Shown: piece after piece, positions 43,116 through 51,146 of the stretch
Numbering within the stretch: the first letter of the stretch is position 1
How the letters are laid out: each line of letters starts with the position of its first letter
Assembly: GCF_001306455.1 (NCBI RefSeq)
Contig: NZ_LGTQ01000006.1
Coordinates: 496,001 to 560,000 of the forward strand
Direction: 5' to 3'
Origin: Jiulongibacter sediminis
GTDB taxonomy: Bacteria; Bacteroidota; Bacteroidia; Cytophagales; Spirosomataceae
Length of the DNA: 64,000 nt
Program-made: the position numbers and the translations under genes
The notes under the pieces: model-generated
What the model was told of the DNA's origin: nothing
What the model saw: only the letters and a program-made list of their open reading frames with translations
Database searches by the model: none

Positions 43116-43132
43116 CAAAGCACTTAGCTTTG
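43116..43132 (+). promoter_or_regulatory. Internal ilvC promoter overlapped by an inverted repeat
   Basis: TAGCTTTG (43125-43132) is a perfect -7. The inverted repeat CAAAGC-ACTTA-GCTTTG (43116-43132) covers it, so the same bases could be an operator. No clear TTG at -33. Confidence 0.45.
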
Positions 43133-43202
43133 CAGCCCGAATTGCCAGAGTCGGTAAAAAGGAAATCTAAATAGAAAGTATAATAACAATCATAATCAAA
43201 AA

Positions 43203-44246
43203 ATGGCAAAACTAAATTTTGGTGGTGTAGAAGAGGAAGTAGTAACAAGAGAAGAATTTCCTCTGGAAAAAGCCAGAGAAGTCTTGAAAGACGAAACCAT
43301 TGCTGTGATCGGATACGGTGTACAAGGTCCTGGTCAGGCAATGAACATGAGAGATAACGGTTTGAACGTAATCGTAGGACAGCGTAAAGGTAAAACTTAC
43401 GACAAAGCCGTTGCTGATGGCTGGGTTCCGGGCGAAACACTTTTCGAAATCGAAGAAGCTCTTGAGAAAGGTACGATCATTTGTTACCTGCTTTCTGACG
43501 CTGCTCAGATTGAACTTTGGCCTACTGTGAAAAAGCACCTTACTGCTGGTAAGTCGCTTTATTTCTCTCACGGTTTTGGTATCACTTACAAAGAGAAAAC
43601 CGGTATCGTTCCTCCTACTGATGTGGATGTGTTCCTGACAGCTCCTAAAGGTTCTGGTACTTCGCTTCGTCGTTTATTCGTAGAAGGTAAAGGTTTGAAC
43701 TCTTCTTTCGCTGTTTATCAGGATGCTTCTGGTAAGGCTCGTGAGAAGTGTATCGCTATGGGTATCGGTGTAGGTTCTGGTTACCTTTTTGAAACTGATT
43801 TCTATAACGAAGTAACTTCTGACCTTACAGGTGAAAGAGGTACTTTGATGGGTTGTATTCAGGGTATCTTCGCTGCTCAGTACGAAGTATTGAGAGAGAA
43901 CGGTCACTCTCCATCAGAAGCTTTCAACGAGACTGTTGAAGAGCTTACGCAATCATTGATGCCATTGGTAGCTGAAAACGGTATGGACTGGATGTATGCT
44001 AACTGTTCAACTACCGCTCAGCGTGGTGCTTTGGACTGGTGGAAGCCTTTCCGTGATGCTACCAAGCCGGTATTTGAGAAGCTTTATAACTCTGTGAAAA
44101 CACAGAACGAAGCTGAAATCTCAATTACTCGTAACTCACAGCCAGATTACCGTGAGAAGCTTGAAGCTGAACTAGCTGAGCTTCGCGAGTCTGAAATGTG
44201 GCAGGCTGGTAGAACAGTTAGAAGTTTGAGACCGGAGAATAACTAA
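43203..44246 (+). CDS. ilvC: Ketol-acid reductoisomerase
   Basis: 347 residues, class I size. NAD(P)H- and Mg-dependent isomeroreduction of acetolactate. The cofactor motif reads IAVIGYGVQGPGQAMNMRDNG, followed by specificity loop VGQRKGKTYDKA; the Mg/substrate region includes TSDLTGERGTLMGC, with D and E ligands, and the C-terminal SLMPLVAENGMDWMYANCS. The codon choice (frequent GGT, GCT, CGT, TTC) looks more biased than in its neighbours, suggesting high expression, in line with its own promoter. A strong terminator follows. Confidence 0.96.
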   Translation: MAKLNFGGVEEEVVTREEFPLEKAREVLKDETIAVIGYGVQGPGQAMNMRDNGLNVIVGQRKGKTYDKAVADGWVPGETLFEIEEALEKGTIICYLLSDAAQIELWPTVKKHLTAGKSLYFSHGFGITYKEKTGIVPPTDVDVFLTAPKGSGTSLRRLFVEGKGLNSSFAVYQDASGKAREKCIAMGIGVGSGYLFETDFYNEVTSDLTGERGTLMGCIQGIFAAQYEVLRENGHSPSEAFNETVEELTQSLMPLVAENGMDWMYANCSTTAQRGALDWWKPFRDATKPVFEKLYNSVKTQNEAEISITRNSQPDYREKLEAELAELRESEMWQAGRTVRSLRPENN

Positions 44247-44272
44247 GATATAGTTATCCGAAATATTCAAGG

Positions 44273-44306
44273 AGCCGGAAAGAGTCATTTCTTTCCGGCT
44301 TTTTTA
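44273..44306 (+). terminator. Terminator after ilvC
   Basis: Stem AGCCGGAAAG / CTTTCCGGCT (10 bp), eight-base loop, followed by TTTTTATTTT. Separates the ilvDBNC genes from ilvA. Confidence 0.88.
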
Positions 44307-44319
44307 TTTTTGTCAAAAC

Positions 44320-44346
44320 ACTGTTTTCGACTTCGTTCAAACAGAC
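44320..44346. repeat. 27-bp repeat, left copy flanking ilvA
   Basis: Starts ACTGTTTTCGACTTCG; its reverse complement matches 45613-45639 at 23 of 27 positions. Confidence 0.65.
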
Positions 44347-44354
44347 ACCTCATC

Positions 44355-45602
44355 ATGGAAAAGCCTCAATTTGATAAAATTCTTCAGGCGGCTGAACGAC
44401 TAGCCCCTGTGGTAACCCACACGCTTTTGCAATTCAATGCCTCGTTATCTGAGAAGTTTGAGGCCAATGTCTATCTGAAGCGGGAAGATTTGCAGGTGGT
44501 ACGTTCTTACAAACTGAGGGGAGCATATAATAAAATGAGTACGCTAACGCCTTCGGAACTGACCAAAGGAGTCATTTGTGCTTCAGCAGGTAATCATGCT
44601 CAGGGAGTGGCCTGGGCTTGTCAATACCTTCAGGTGAAGGGCACCATCTTTATGCCCAGTACCACCCCGGCACAGAAAATCAGGCAGGTAAGACTTTTCG
44701 GGAAGGAATGGATTGATATCCGTTTAACAGGGGATACCTACGACGATGCCTCCAATGCTGCACGCGTTTTTGAAAACGAAACCGGAGGGACTTTCATTCA
44801 CCCTTTTGATGATATTTCTGTGATGGAAGGGCAGGGGACGGTTGGTCTCGAGATTGTTAAAGATGCTGATTTTGAGATTGATTACGTCTTGTTTGCCATC
44901 GGTGGTGGTGGACTTGGAGCTGGAGTCTCAACGGTTTTTAAAGCTCGTAGTCCTCAAACCAAACTAATCGGTGTAGAACCCGAAGGAGCGGCCTCCATGA
45001 AGGCCTCTTTGGCGAAAGGTGAAGTCGTGTCGTTGGAAGAAATCGACAAGTTTGTGGATGGTGCTGCTGTGAAGCGGGTGGGTGAAATGAGTTTCGCTGT
45101 TTGTAAAGAAAACCTCAATAAGGTGCTAACTGTGCCGGAAGGCAAAGTTTGTTCAACAATTCTTGATTTGTACAGCGGAGACGCCATTGTCGCCGAACCG
45201 GCCGGAGCTTTAAGCATCGCTGCTCTGGACGATATCGCCGAAGAAATCAAAGGCAAAAATGTAGTTTGTATTCTGGGTGGCGGCAATAATGATATCCTTA
45301 GGATGGAGGAAATTCGTGAGCGGTCATTGTTGTACGAAGGATTGAAACACTATTTCATCATTCGTTTTGCTCAACGTGCCGGAGCTTTGCAAAGTTTTGT
45401 GAATGATGCCCTTGGGCCTACAGACGATATCGTGTTTTTTGAATACTCAAAGAAAACAGCCCGTGAACGTGGCCCTGCCTTAGTTGGGATCGAGATTAAA
45501 GCAAAAGAAGATTTTCAAAGCCTGATCACCCGAATGAAAGCCGCTGGCATTGAGTTTACCTATATCAACGACAAACCCGAGTTGTTTGAGTTTTTGATTT
45601 GA
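44355..45602 (+). CDS. ilvA: Threonine ammonia-lyase (biosynthetic)
   Basis: 415 residues from ATG 44355. An in-frame TTG at 44310 is rejected since it would translate a 27-bp intergenic repeat. PLP enzyme making 2-ketobutyrate for isoleucine. The PLP lysine is in VRSYKLRGAYNKM; SAGNHAQGVAWACQYL and IGGGGLGAGVSTVFK bind the phosphate and cofactor. The C-terminal part (about 330-415) is one ACT-like regulatory domain, the short form. Separated from ilvC by a terminator, so probably transcribed on its own. Confidence 0.94.
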   Translation: MEKPQFDKILQAAERLAPVVTHTLLQFNASLSEKFEANVYLKREDLQVVRSYKLRGAYNKMSTLTPSELTKGVICASAGNHAQGVAWACQYLQVKGTIFMPSTTPAQKIRQVRLFGKEWIDIRLTGDTYDDASNAARVFENETGGTFIHPFDDISVMEGQGTVGLEIVKDADFEIDYVLFAIGGGGLGAGVSTVFKARSPQTKLIGVEPEGAASMKASLAKGEVVSLEEIDKFVDGAAVKRVGEMSFAVCKENLNKVLTVPEGKVCSTILDLYSGDAIVAEPAGALSIAALDDIAEEIKGKNVVCILGGGNNDILRMEEIRERSLLYEGLKHYFIIRFAQRAGALQSFVNDALGPTDDIVFFEYSKKTARERGPALVGIEIKAKEDFQSLITRMKAAGIEFTYINDKPELFEFLI

Positions 45603-45612
45603 TAACCCAACT

Positions 45613-45639
45613 GTCAGTTTGAGCAGAGTCGAAAACAGT
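45613..45639. repeat. 27-bp repeat, right copy flanking ilvA (inverted)
   Basis: Reads GTCAGTTTGAGCAGAG onward; inverted relative to the copy at 44320-44346, four mismatches in 27. Confidence 0.65.
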
Positions 45640-45651
45640 CTTCTTGAAATA

Positions 45652-46218
45652 CTAGAAATTAGGTAGTATTAGCTTTTCCGTCAGTTTTGGTTTCAGTAGA
45701 GGATTAACCTGAGGTATTTCCTGAGGAGTCCAATTCCCGGTTCCGCAAGATATTCCCATATAAAGGAAAGGTCTTAATTCAATTAAATCATCATGCTCTA
45801 AAAAGCCAAGTAATTCGCCGTCATTAGAGTGGAATCTCAGATTTTCAATGTCATATTTATCCCAAACCCTATCTTCACCTTTTGAAGACGGTGTTGTGTA
45901 ATGAGAGAATATTTTGAAGAGTACTTGTTGAGGTTTTCCCTCAGTCTTGAATCTTAACTGCTCTAATTCAAAGCGGTTGATTTGGAGAATAGAATCTTCA
46001 GGGGCAGGATTTACCTTTAAGTTATGAGGTATGCCCTTTTCGTCAATTTCAAATGTGAGTTCAAATTCTCCATTCGTTCTTACAAAGTGCCCTTTGGTGA
46101 GATTTTTCATAATGTGGTAAATCTCAATTTCTTTGATATCCAGAGCTAGTTCTGTTTCCTGAGCAAAGAGCCCTGAGAAACTTAATAGAAATACCAATAA
46201 TATGATTAGGCCTTTCAT
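45652..46218 (-). CDS. Secreted protein of unknown function
   Basis: 188 residues. Signal peptide (MKGLIILLVFLLSFSGLFAQ). The mature part has a beta-rich pattern (GEFELTFEIDEKGIPHNLKVNP) that weakly recalls TonB_C-like periplasmic domains, but I cannot assign it. A single cysteine lies in the mature part. Its ATG overlaps the stop of the upstream exonuclease gene by 4 bases, so it is translated together with it; no functional link is apparent. Confidence 0.7.
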   Translation of the reverse strand: MKGLIILLVFLLSFSGLFAQETELALDIKEIEIYHIMKNLTKGHFVRTNGEFELTFEIDEKGIPHNLKVNPAPEDSILQINRFELEQLRFKTEGKPQQVLFKIFSHYTTPSSKGEDRVWDKYDIENLRFHSNDGELLGFLEHDDLIELRPFLYMGISCGTGNWTPQEIPQVNPLLKPKLTEKLILPNF

Positions 46219-46913
46219 ATAGACTCATTAACCCCCTTCAACTTCAAATATAACTCAGCAAGCACCTTCACGTCTCTTTCACAATAATCCATGATGCGTT
46301 GCAGATCGTTTTCTTCGTAAAAAACGCGATTAACATCGGCTCCACTGATATCTGACTTACTTGTCGGGATATCAAAAACAGCTGCCAACAGGTCAAGGGA
46401 GGTATAATTTTTATAATCCCCGAATTTCCACAACTCCATGGTGTCTATATGATTGACCTCCCAGGGCTTCTTGCCAGACAAATCCAGTGCATAGGGCAAA
46501 GGCAAACCATGAATCAGCATTCTACGGGAGAGGTACGGAAAATCGAATTCCTTGCCGTTATGGGCACAGAGTTTTAAAGAGTCTTTGGCTTTGTGAGCAT
46601 TTAAAACTTCTGAGAACTTCTCCAAAAGCTCCTTCTCGGTAGGAGCTGAGAGGGTTGTTGTTTTAAGAGCAAGTTTCTTATCGGCGTCCAGATAAAACCC
46701 GCCTAAACCTATACAAATCACCTGACCAAACTCGGCATAGATGGCGGCCCGCTCAGGGTAAAATTCTGCGGGGCTGAGTTCCTTTTCGTTTTTCAGGTAA
46801 TTTGATTTTCGGTCCCAAAGCGGCTTCATCCGCTCGGGCATTTCTTCATAGGTTCTAAACTGAGCTGCAGTCTCAATGTCTAGGAAAAGAATATTGAAGA
46901 GTTGTGGGTCCAT
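46215..46913 (-). CDS. 3'-5' exonuclease, PolB-exonuclease-like (DEDDy)
   Basis: 232 residues, RNase H-like fold. Exo I: ILFLDIETA (D12, E14). Exo II: LCAHNGKEFDFPYLSRRM with the D in EFDFPYL. Exo III: IMDYCERDVKVL, with Y and D, giving a DEDDy set. It resembles the predicted PolB-like 3'-5' exonucleases (PF10108) found alone in many Bacteroidota. A DNA repair or RNA trimming role is likely but unproven. First gene of a two-gene unit with the secreted protein. Confidence 0.87.
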   Translation of the reverse strand: MDPQLFNILFLDIETAAQFRTYEEMPERMKPLWDRKSNYLKNEKELSPAEFYPERAAIYAEFGQVICIGLGGFYLDADKKLALKTTTLSAPTEKELLEKFSEVLNAHKAKDSLKLCAHNGKEFDFPYLSRRMLIHGLPLPYALDLSGKKPWEVNHIDTMELWKFGDYKNYTSLDLLAAVFDIPTSKSDISGADVNRVFYEENDLQRIMDYCERDVKVLAELYLKLKGVNESI

Positions 46914-46958
46914 CTTAAGTCGATTTTAAACACAAGCTACAGAAAAAATATTTCGATT

Positions 46959-47927
46959 CTAAGACCTCTTCTCTAAAATCGCCTTTACTATCTGTTCGGC
47001 ATGCACCCTTGAATTTTCAATGAACAGGCTATGTGTATTCATACCACCACACACCACCCCAGCCAGGTAAACATTCGGTAGGTTGGTCTCCATGCTTTCA
47101 TCGCTGTATTGTGGTTTCATGATCTCATCTTTTGAGAGATTGATGCCCAAACTTTGCAGAAAAGGTAAATTAGGCTGGTACCCCGTCATGGCAATCACCC
47201 AGTCGTTTTCTATCACCTTTTCACCCTCAGGTGTCGAAATTACCACTTCTTTCTCTCGTATTTCTTTGATTTGAGAACTAAAATGAGCCGTTATTGAGCC
47301 TTCTTTGATTCGGTTCTCAATATCTGGTTTTACCCAGTATTTTACCCGCTCACCAATGCCTTCTTCCCTTATCACCATGGTCACTTTGGCTCCTTTTCTC
47401 CACGTTTCCATGGCGGCATCCACAGCTGAATTATTAGCCCCAACAACCAACACTTTTTGAAAGGCATAGAAGTTAGGATCTTTATAATAATGCGTCACTT
47501 TTGGCAAATCCTCACCCGAGACATTCATCAGGTTTGGGATATCGTAAAAGCCGGTGGCAATGATGACGTTCTCCGCAGTATATTCCGTTTTTGAGCTTTT
47601 GATTTCATAGTTAACTCCGGTTTTCTCAAAACCTTTGACCTCCTCAAAAAGGTGAATGTTCAATTCCCATTGCTTTGTCACTCTTCTGTAATATTCCAAA
47701 GCCTCTATTCTGGTCGGTTTTGAATTGATAGACATAAAAGGCACATTCCCAATTTCCAGTCGCTCAGAAGTACTGAAAAAAGTCATATTCAAAGGGTAAT
47801 TATACAGGGAGTTGACCAAGGCTCCTTTTTCTAAAATGAGGTAAGAAAGGCTGGCTTTTTTAGCTTCAATACCGCAGGCCAGGCCAATAGGCCCGCCTCC
47901 AATGATGATGATATCATAGTGCTTCAT
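46959..47927 (-). CDS. YpdA-like FAD/NAD(P)-binding reductase (bacillithiol disulfide reductase family)
   Basis: 322 residues from ATG 47927; a GTG two codons upstream (47933) is an alternative. Two Rossmann motifs: IIIIGGGPIGLACGIEA for FAD and VLVVGANNSAVDAAME for NAD(P)H. The segments NYPLNMTFFSTSERLEIG, FEEVKGFEK and GVVCGGMNTHSLFIEN are typical of YpdA, the family proposed to recycle oxidised bacillithiol. There is no CxxC, as in YpdA and unlike thioredoxin reductase. This implies bacillithiol chemistry in the organism, which needs bshA/B/C elsewhere. Confidence 0.88.
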   Translation of the reverse strand: MKHYDIIIIGGGPIGLACGIEAKKASLSYLILEKGALVNSLYNYPLNMTFFSTSERLEIGNVPFMSINSKPTRIEALEYYRRVTKQWELNIHLFEEVKGFEKTGVNYEIKSSKTEYTAENVIIATGFYDIPNLMNVSGEDLPKVTHYYKDPNFYAFQKVLVVGANNSAVDAAMETWRKGAKVTMVIREEGIGERVKYWVKPDIENRIKEGSITAHFSSQIKEIREKEVVISTPEGEKVIENDWVIAMTGYQPNLPFLQSLGINLSKDEIMKPQYSDESMETNLPNVYLAGVVCGGMNTHSLFIENSRVHAEQIVKAILEKRS

Positions 47928-47933
47928 ATTCAC

Positions 47934-48266
47934 AAATTAAGAGCTTATGAGCCTCAATAGCAATTTAAACCTGTGCTAAAGCTAAAGCTTTATTCAATCG
48001 GATTTGAGGAAATGTTTCCGGATTAAAAAATTGGAAGTCCATGAACAAGACCGTCAAAGTGTTCGTTGTTCTATCTGGTGCATAAACATTGGCTGATTAT
48101 CAGGAAAAAGCATTGATTTCTCTTAAAGATCACCGATTTTTGCTGCCTTATAAAAGTTTGATCGAAACTGGCTTGAAAGCTTTTCGTTCAAAAGTTAAAT
48201 GCCTTAAAGGCAATGATCCCCAAAACAACAAACACAAATAGCCTGTAGGGGAGCAGGATATACGGT
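47934..48266. other. Gene-free intergenic region before rseP
   Basis: About 330 bases between divergent ypdA-like and rseP. No gene that I would support. Small inverted repeat ATGCCTT/AAGGCAA near 48199-48213. The rseP promoter is not identifiable with confidence. Confidence 0.5.
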
Positions 48267-49613
48267 ATGGAAGGATTAATCATGGCGGGTCAGCTGCTTC
48301 TGGGGCTGACAATACTTGTAGGACTACACGAATGGGGGCATTTTATCGCCGCCCGTATTTTTGGAATCAGAGTCAATAAATTTTACATCTTTTTCGATTT
48401 CCTTTTCCCAATGCCAAACGTGCTGAACTTTGCACTTTGGAAAAAGAAGAAAGGCGATACCGAATACGGATTGGGTTGGTTCCCAATGGGTGGTTACGTG
48501 GATATCGAGGGGATGATCGATGAAACCAAAGATGCCTCAAAACTGGCCTCTGAGCCACAGCCGTATGAGTTCAGAGCTAAGCCGGCCTGGCAGCGACTGT
48601 TAGTGATGCTTGGTGGTATTATTGTCAATATTATTTTAGGTGTTCTCATTTTCTGGGGAATCACCTATAAAAGTGGCGATAACTTCCTTTCAATGGAGGA
48701 GGTCAATAAACGCGGCATTGTAGCCTACCCTGTAGCTGAGGAAGTAGGCCTAAAAACCGGTGATAAAATCATCAATGTTTCAGGTAAAAGCATCAAAGAA
48801 TTCTCTGATGTGATGGGTTCTGATGTGATTTTGGGTGAGAATGTTTACTTCACTGTTGAAAGAGACGGACAAACCATCGAAATTCCTATTCCGAACGATA
48901 TTTACGAAAAACTTTCTGATGAAGACAGCCAAGGCTTCATTGATGCCCTTCATCCATTTGCCATAGGAGAGGTAAGTCCTGATACTCCGGCTGAAAGTGT
49001 GGGTCTGGAGGCTGATGACCGTATCATCAGCATGAACGATACGCCGATCACTTACTATCATGAGTTCGTGGATATGGCTCATAAAAATGCCGGTAAAGAA
49101 GTAACTCTTGGCGTTTTGAGGGGATCTGACACTCTGAATGTGAGTCCTACATTATCAGAAGATGGTAAACTTGGCTTTATTGCCAACCCTGATCTTAATT
49201 ACGAGCATATTGACCTTTCTCTTGGAGAGGCTTTTGTGGTAGGGTCAGGCCGTGCGTTTTCTGTAATTACAGACAATATTAAAGGTTTCAAAAAAATCTT
49301 CACCGGTCAGGTTTCAGCCGGTAAGGCTATTGCTGGTCCGGTGGGTATTGCCAGACGTTTTTATGGTGGTGTTTGGGACTGGGGCCGTTTCATGCTTATC
49401 ACGGGTATGCTTTCTATGGCCTTGGCCTTTATGAACTTATTACCTATACCGGCTCTCGATGGTGGTCATGCCCTGATCCTTCTTTATGAGATGATTACTG
49501 GTCGTCAACCGTCTGAGAAATTCATGGAGCGTACCCAGCAGGTTGGTATGATTATCCTGCTCAGTTTGCTGGCGTATATCATGTTCAATGACGTTATACA
49601 GGCGATGTTCTAA
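48267..49613 (+). CDS. rseP: RseP-type site-2 intramembrane metalloprotease
   Basis: 448 residues. The zinc site HEWGH is at residues 21-25 in the first membrane helix, and the third ligand region MNLLPIPALDGGHAL lies near the C-terminus. Two PDZ-like domains stand between (IGEVSPDTPAESVGLEADDRIISMND is the second). It cleaves membrane-spanning anti-sigma factors or signal peptides inside the inner membrane. The loop after helix 1 is longer than in E. coli RseP. The next gene overlaps its stop by one base (TAATG). Confidence 0.94.
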   Translation: MEGLIMAGQLLLGLTILVGLHEWGHFIAARIFGIRVNKFYIFFDFLFPMPNVLNFALWKKKKGDTEYGLGWFPMGGYVDIEGMIDETKDASKLASEPQPYEFRAKPAWQRLLVMLGGIIVNIILGVLIFWGITYKSGDNFLSMEEVNKRGIVAYPVAEEVGLKTGDKIINVSGKSIKEFSDVMGSDVILGENVYFTVERDGQTIEIPIPNDIYEKLSDEDSQGFIDALHPFAIGEVSPDTPAESVGLEADDRIISMNDTPITYYHEFVDMAHKNAGKEVTLGVLRGSDTLNVSPTLSEDGKLGFIANPDLNYEHIDLSLGEAFVVGSGRAFSVITDNIKGFKKIFTGQVSAGKAIAGPVGIARRFYGGVWDWGRFMLITGMLSMALAFMNLLPIPALDGGHALILLYEMITGRQPSEKFMERTQQVGMIILLSLLAYIMFNDVIQAMF

Positions 49614-50110
49614 TGGGCCGCCTGAAAACATATTTAATGCTGACAGGACTATGCTTAGTCCTGTTTTGCTTTAAAGGCAGGCATGATTTTCATACTTCGC
49701 TGACAGAGGCCAGGCTGAATGAGAAGTCGGGCTCTATTGAGATGACTGTCCGGGTTTTTTCGGATGACTTTGAGCTTGCGTTGCAAAAATTCTCTGACAA
49801 GGAAGACCTGAAAATTACGGATGCTGAAAGTAACGCTGTCATCAGAAATTATTTCAGGAAGCATCTGGCCTTTGTCAAAGACAAGGACGTTGTTTTTGGT
49901 GAATACTTGGGTAAAGAAATTGAAACAGATATAACCTGGATATATATCGAGGTTTCAGAAGCGAAAAAATTGAAAGGTTTTAACCTCCTGAATACCATTT
50001 TCCTTGAGGTTTTTGATGATCAAACGAATGTTGTCAATTTCATTGACGGCGAAAACAGGCAAACACTTCTTTTCAATAAAAAGGACAAATTGAAGGCTAA
50101 TCCTCTATAA
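49613..50110 (+). CDS. DUF6702 family secreted protein
   Basis: 165 residues. Hydrophobic N-terminus (YLMLTGLCLVLFCFKG), then HDFHTSLTEARLNEKSGSIEMTVRVFSDDFELAL and WIYIEVSEAKKLKGFNLLNTIFLEVFDDQTNVVNF. This pattern matches a Bacteroidota family (DUF6702) of unknown function that I recognise from its histidine-rich start and its F.DDFE block. The ATG overlaps the rseP stop by one base, so it is translationally coupled and may act in the same envelope pathway (inference). Confidence 0.75.
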   Translation: MGRLKTYLMLTGLCLVLFCFKGRHDFHTSLTEARLNEKSGSIEMTVRVFSDDFELALQKFSDKEDLKITDAESNAVIRNYFRKHLAFVKDKDVVFGEYLGKEIETDITWIYIEVSEAKKLKGFNLLNTIFLEVFDDQTNVVNFIDGENRQTLLFNKKDKLKANPL

Positions 50111-50197
50111 GTACAATATTTTCTTTTAATAGTATGCTTGCATACCAATAAATCAATTTTAAATTTGTGTTAACTCAAAACTAGCCCAAATCCTATA

Positions 50198-50677
50198 ATG
50201 CGTAAGGAAGATACCATTGATTTTCATATAAAATGGACCTGGCACGCCATCTCTAGGATGTATAATATTTATGCCGGTCAAAATGATATGACCATGTCCA
50301 TTGGTTATGTTTTGCTCAATATTGACCTGGACAACGGCACACCTGCTACTAAAATCGGACCCTCAATAGGTATGGAGCCCCGCAGCCTTACCAGAATGCT
50401 GAAGTCGCTGGAGGAAAAGGGCTGGATTTATCGACAAGTGGACGAAAACGACAAACGTTTCGTGAATGTTTTCTTAACTGAAGAGGGGAAGGAAAAAAGA
50501 AACTTTGCGAGAGATGGCGTGAGAGCATTCAATCACACAATAAGAAAGGTTATTCCTCAAGAGAAATTGGACGTTTTTCTGGAGGTGATTGATAAAATTA
50601 AAGAGGTGGTAGACGATCGCACCGAAGATACCCGAGCAGGCCTTGAAGACCTCAAAAAGATGGAAACCGTTCACTAA
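50198..50677 (+). CDS. MarR family transcriptional regulator
   Basis: 159 residues, cytoplasmic winged-helix dimer. Recognition helix region: TKIGPSIGMEPRSLTRMLKSLEEKGWIYRQVDENDKRFVNVFLTEEGK, the standard wing D..D.R.....LT..G. Helical arms at both ends serve for dimerisation. The target is unknown; the small outer-membrane protein gene overlapping just downstream is a candidate. Confidence 0.9.
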   Translation: MRKEDTIDFHIKWTWHAISRMYNIYAGQNDMTMSIGYVLLNIDLDNGTPATKIGPSIGMEPRSLTRMLKSLEEKGWIYRQVDENDKRFVNVFLTEEGKEKRNFARDGVRAFNHTIRKVIPQEKLDVFLEVIDKIKEVVDDRTEDTRAGLEDLKKMETVH

Positions 50678-50696
50678 GTTTTTCTATCTTGCTTCC

Positions 50697-51143
50697 ATGA
50701 AAATAAGGCTTTTGTTTTTTGTAGCTGCATTAAGTTTCCTGCTAAGTGAAAGCAAGGCTCAAAGTGTTGCATATTATCCTTTCAGTTCTATTCTTTCAGT
50801 TTCTACCAATCCTGACAAAGGCTTTTGGCTGGATGGCCGATTTCAGATGAATTCTTTTTTCTCATCACTGGCCACGGAAATAGCCCCGGCTATCAATCTC
50901 AATAAGAATACCAAAGGGCGGTTTTATTTTGGGGGAGGCATCAGGGCAAATGCATTAGCGGCATCTGCCGGAAATAACTTTATGGAAGGGTACTTTATCA
51001 ATTTAGGAATGCGATCCGCACCTTTTGAAAAGTATCCTCAGGTACAGATCGCTTTTGAGCTTTCGCCTTTTGTTGCCAGTGATTTTGAATCAGGTCTTTT
51101 CAGATCAAGACTTGGTCTGGCTTATAATTTCTCCAGAAAATAA
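50697..51143 (+). CDS. Small secreted beta-barrel-like protein
   Basis: 148 residues from ATG 50697 (start chosen for the signal peptide MKIRLLFFVAALSFLLSESKAQ). The remainder has alternating hydrophobic and aromatic residues and ends YNFSRK, as expected for a small outer-membrane protein terminus. A variant -7 (TATCTTG, 50685-50691) is directly upstream, 20 bases after the marR-like stop. No family recognised. Confidence 0.7.
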   Translation: MKIRLLFFVAALSFLLSESKAQSVAYYPFSSILSVSTNPDKGFWLDGRFQMNSFFSSLATEIAPAINLNKNTKGRFYFGGGIRANALAASAGNNFMEGYFINLGMRSAPFEKYPQVQIAFELSPFVASDFESGLFRSRLGLAYNFSRK

Positions 51144-51146
51144 AGT

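Noticed and set aside
43100-43126. 8-codon frame in the ilvN-ilvC gap
   Set aside because: Ends within the -7 element and inverted repeat; better explained as regulatory DNA.
44310-44354. Longer ilvA start at TTG 44310
   Set aside because: It would encode the 27-bp repeat and begins within the terminator T-tract region; the ATG at 44355 gives the normal IlvA start.
48041-48085. 14-codon hydrophobic frame before rseP
   Set aside because: Too short, no upstream promoter or conservation evidence available.
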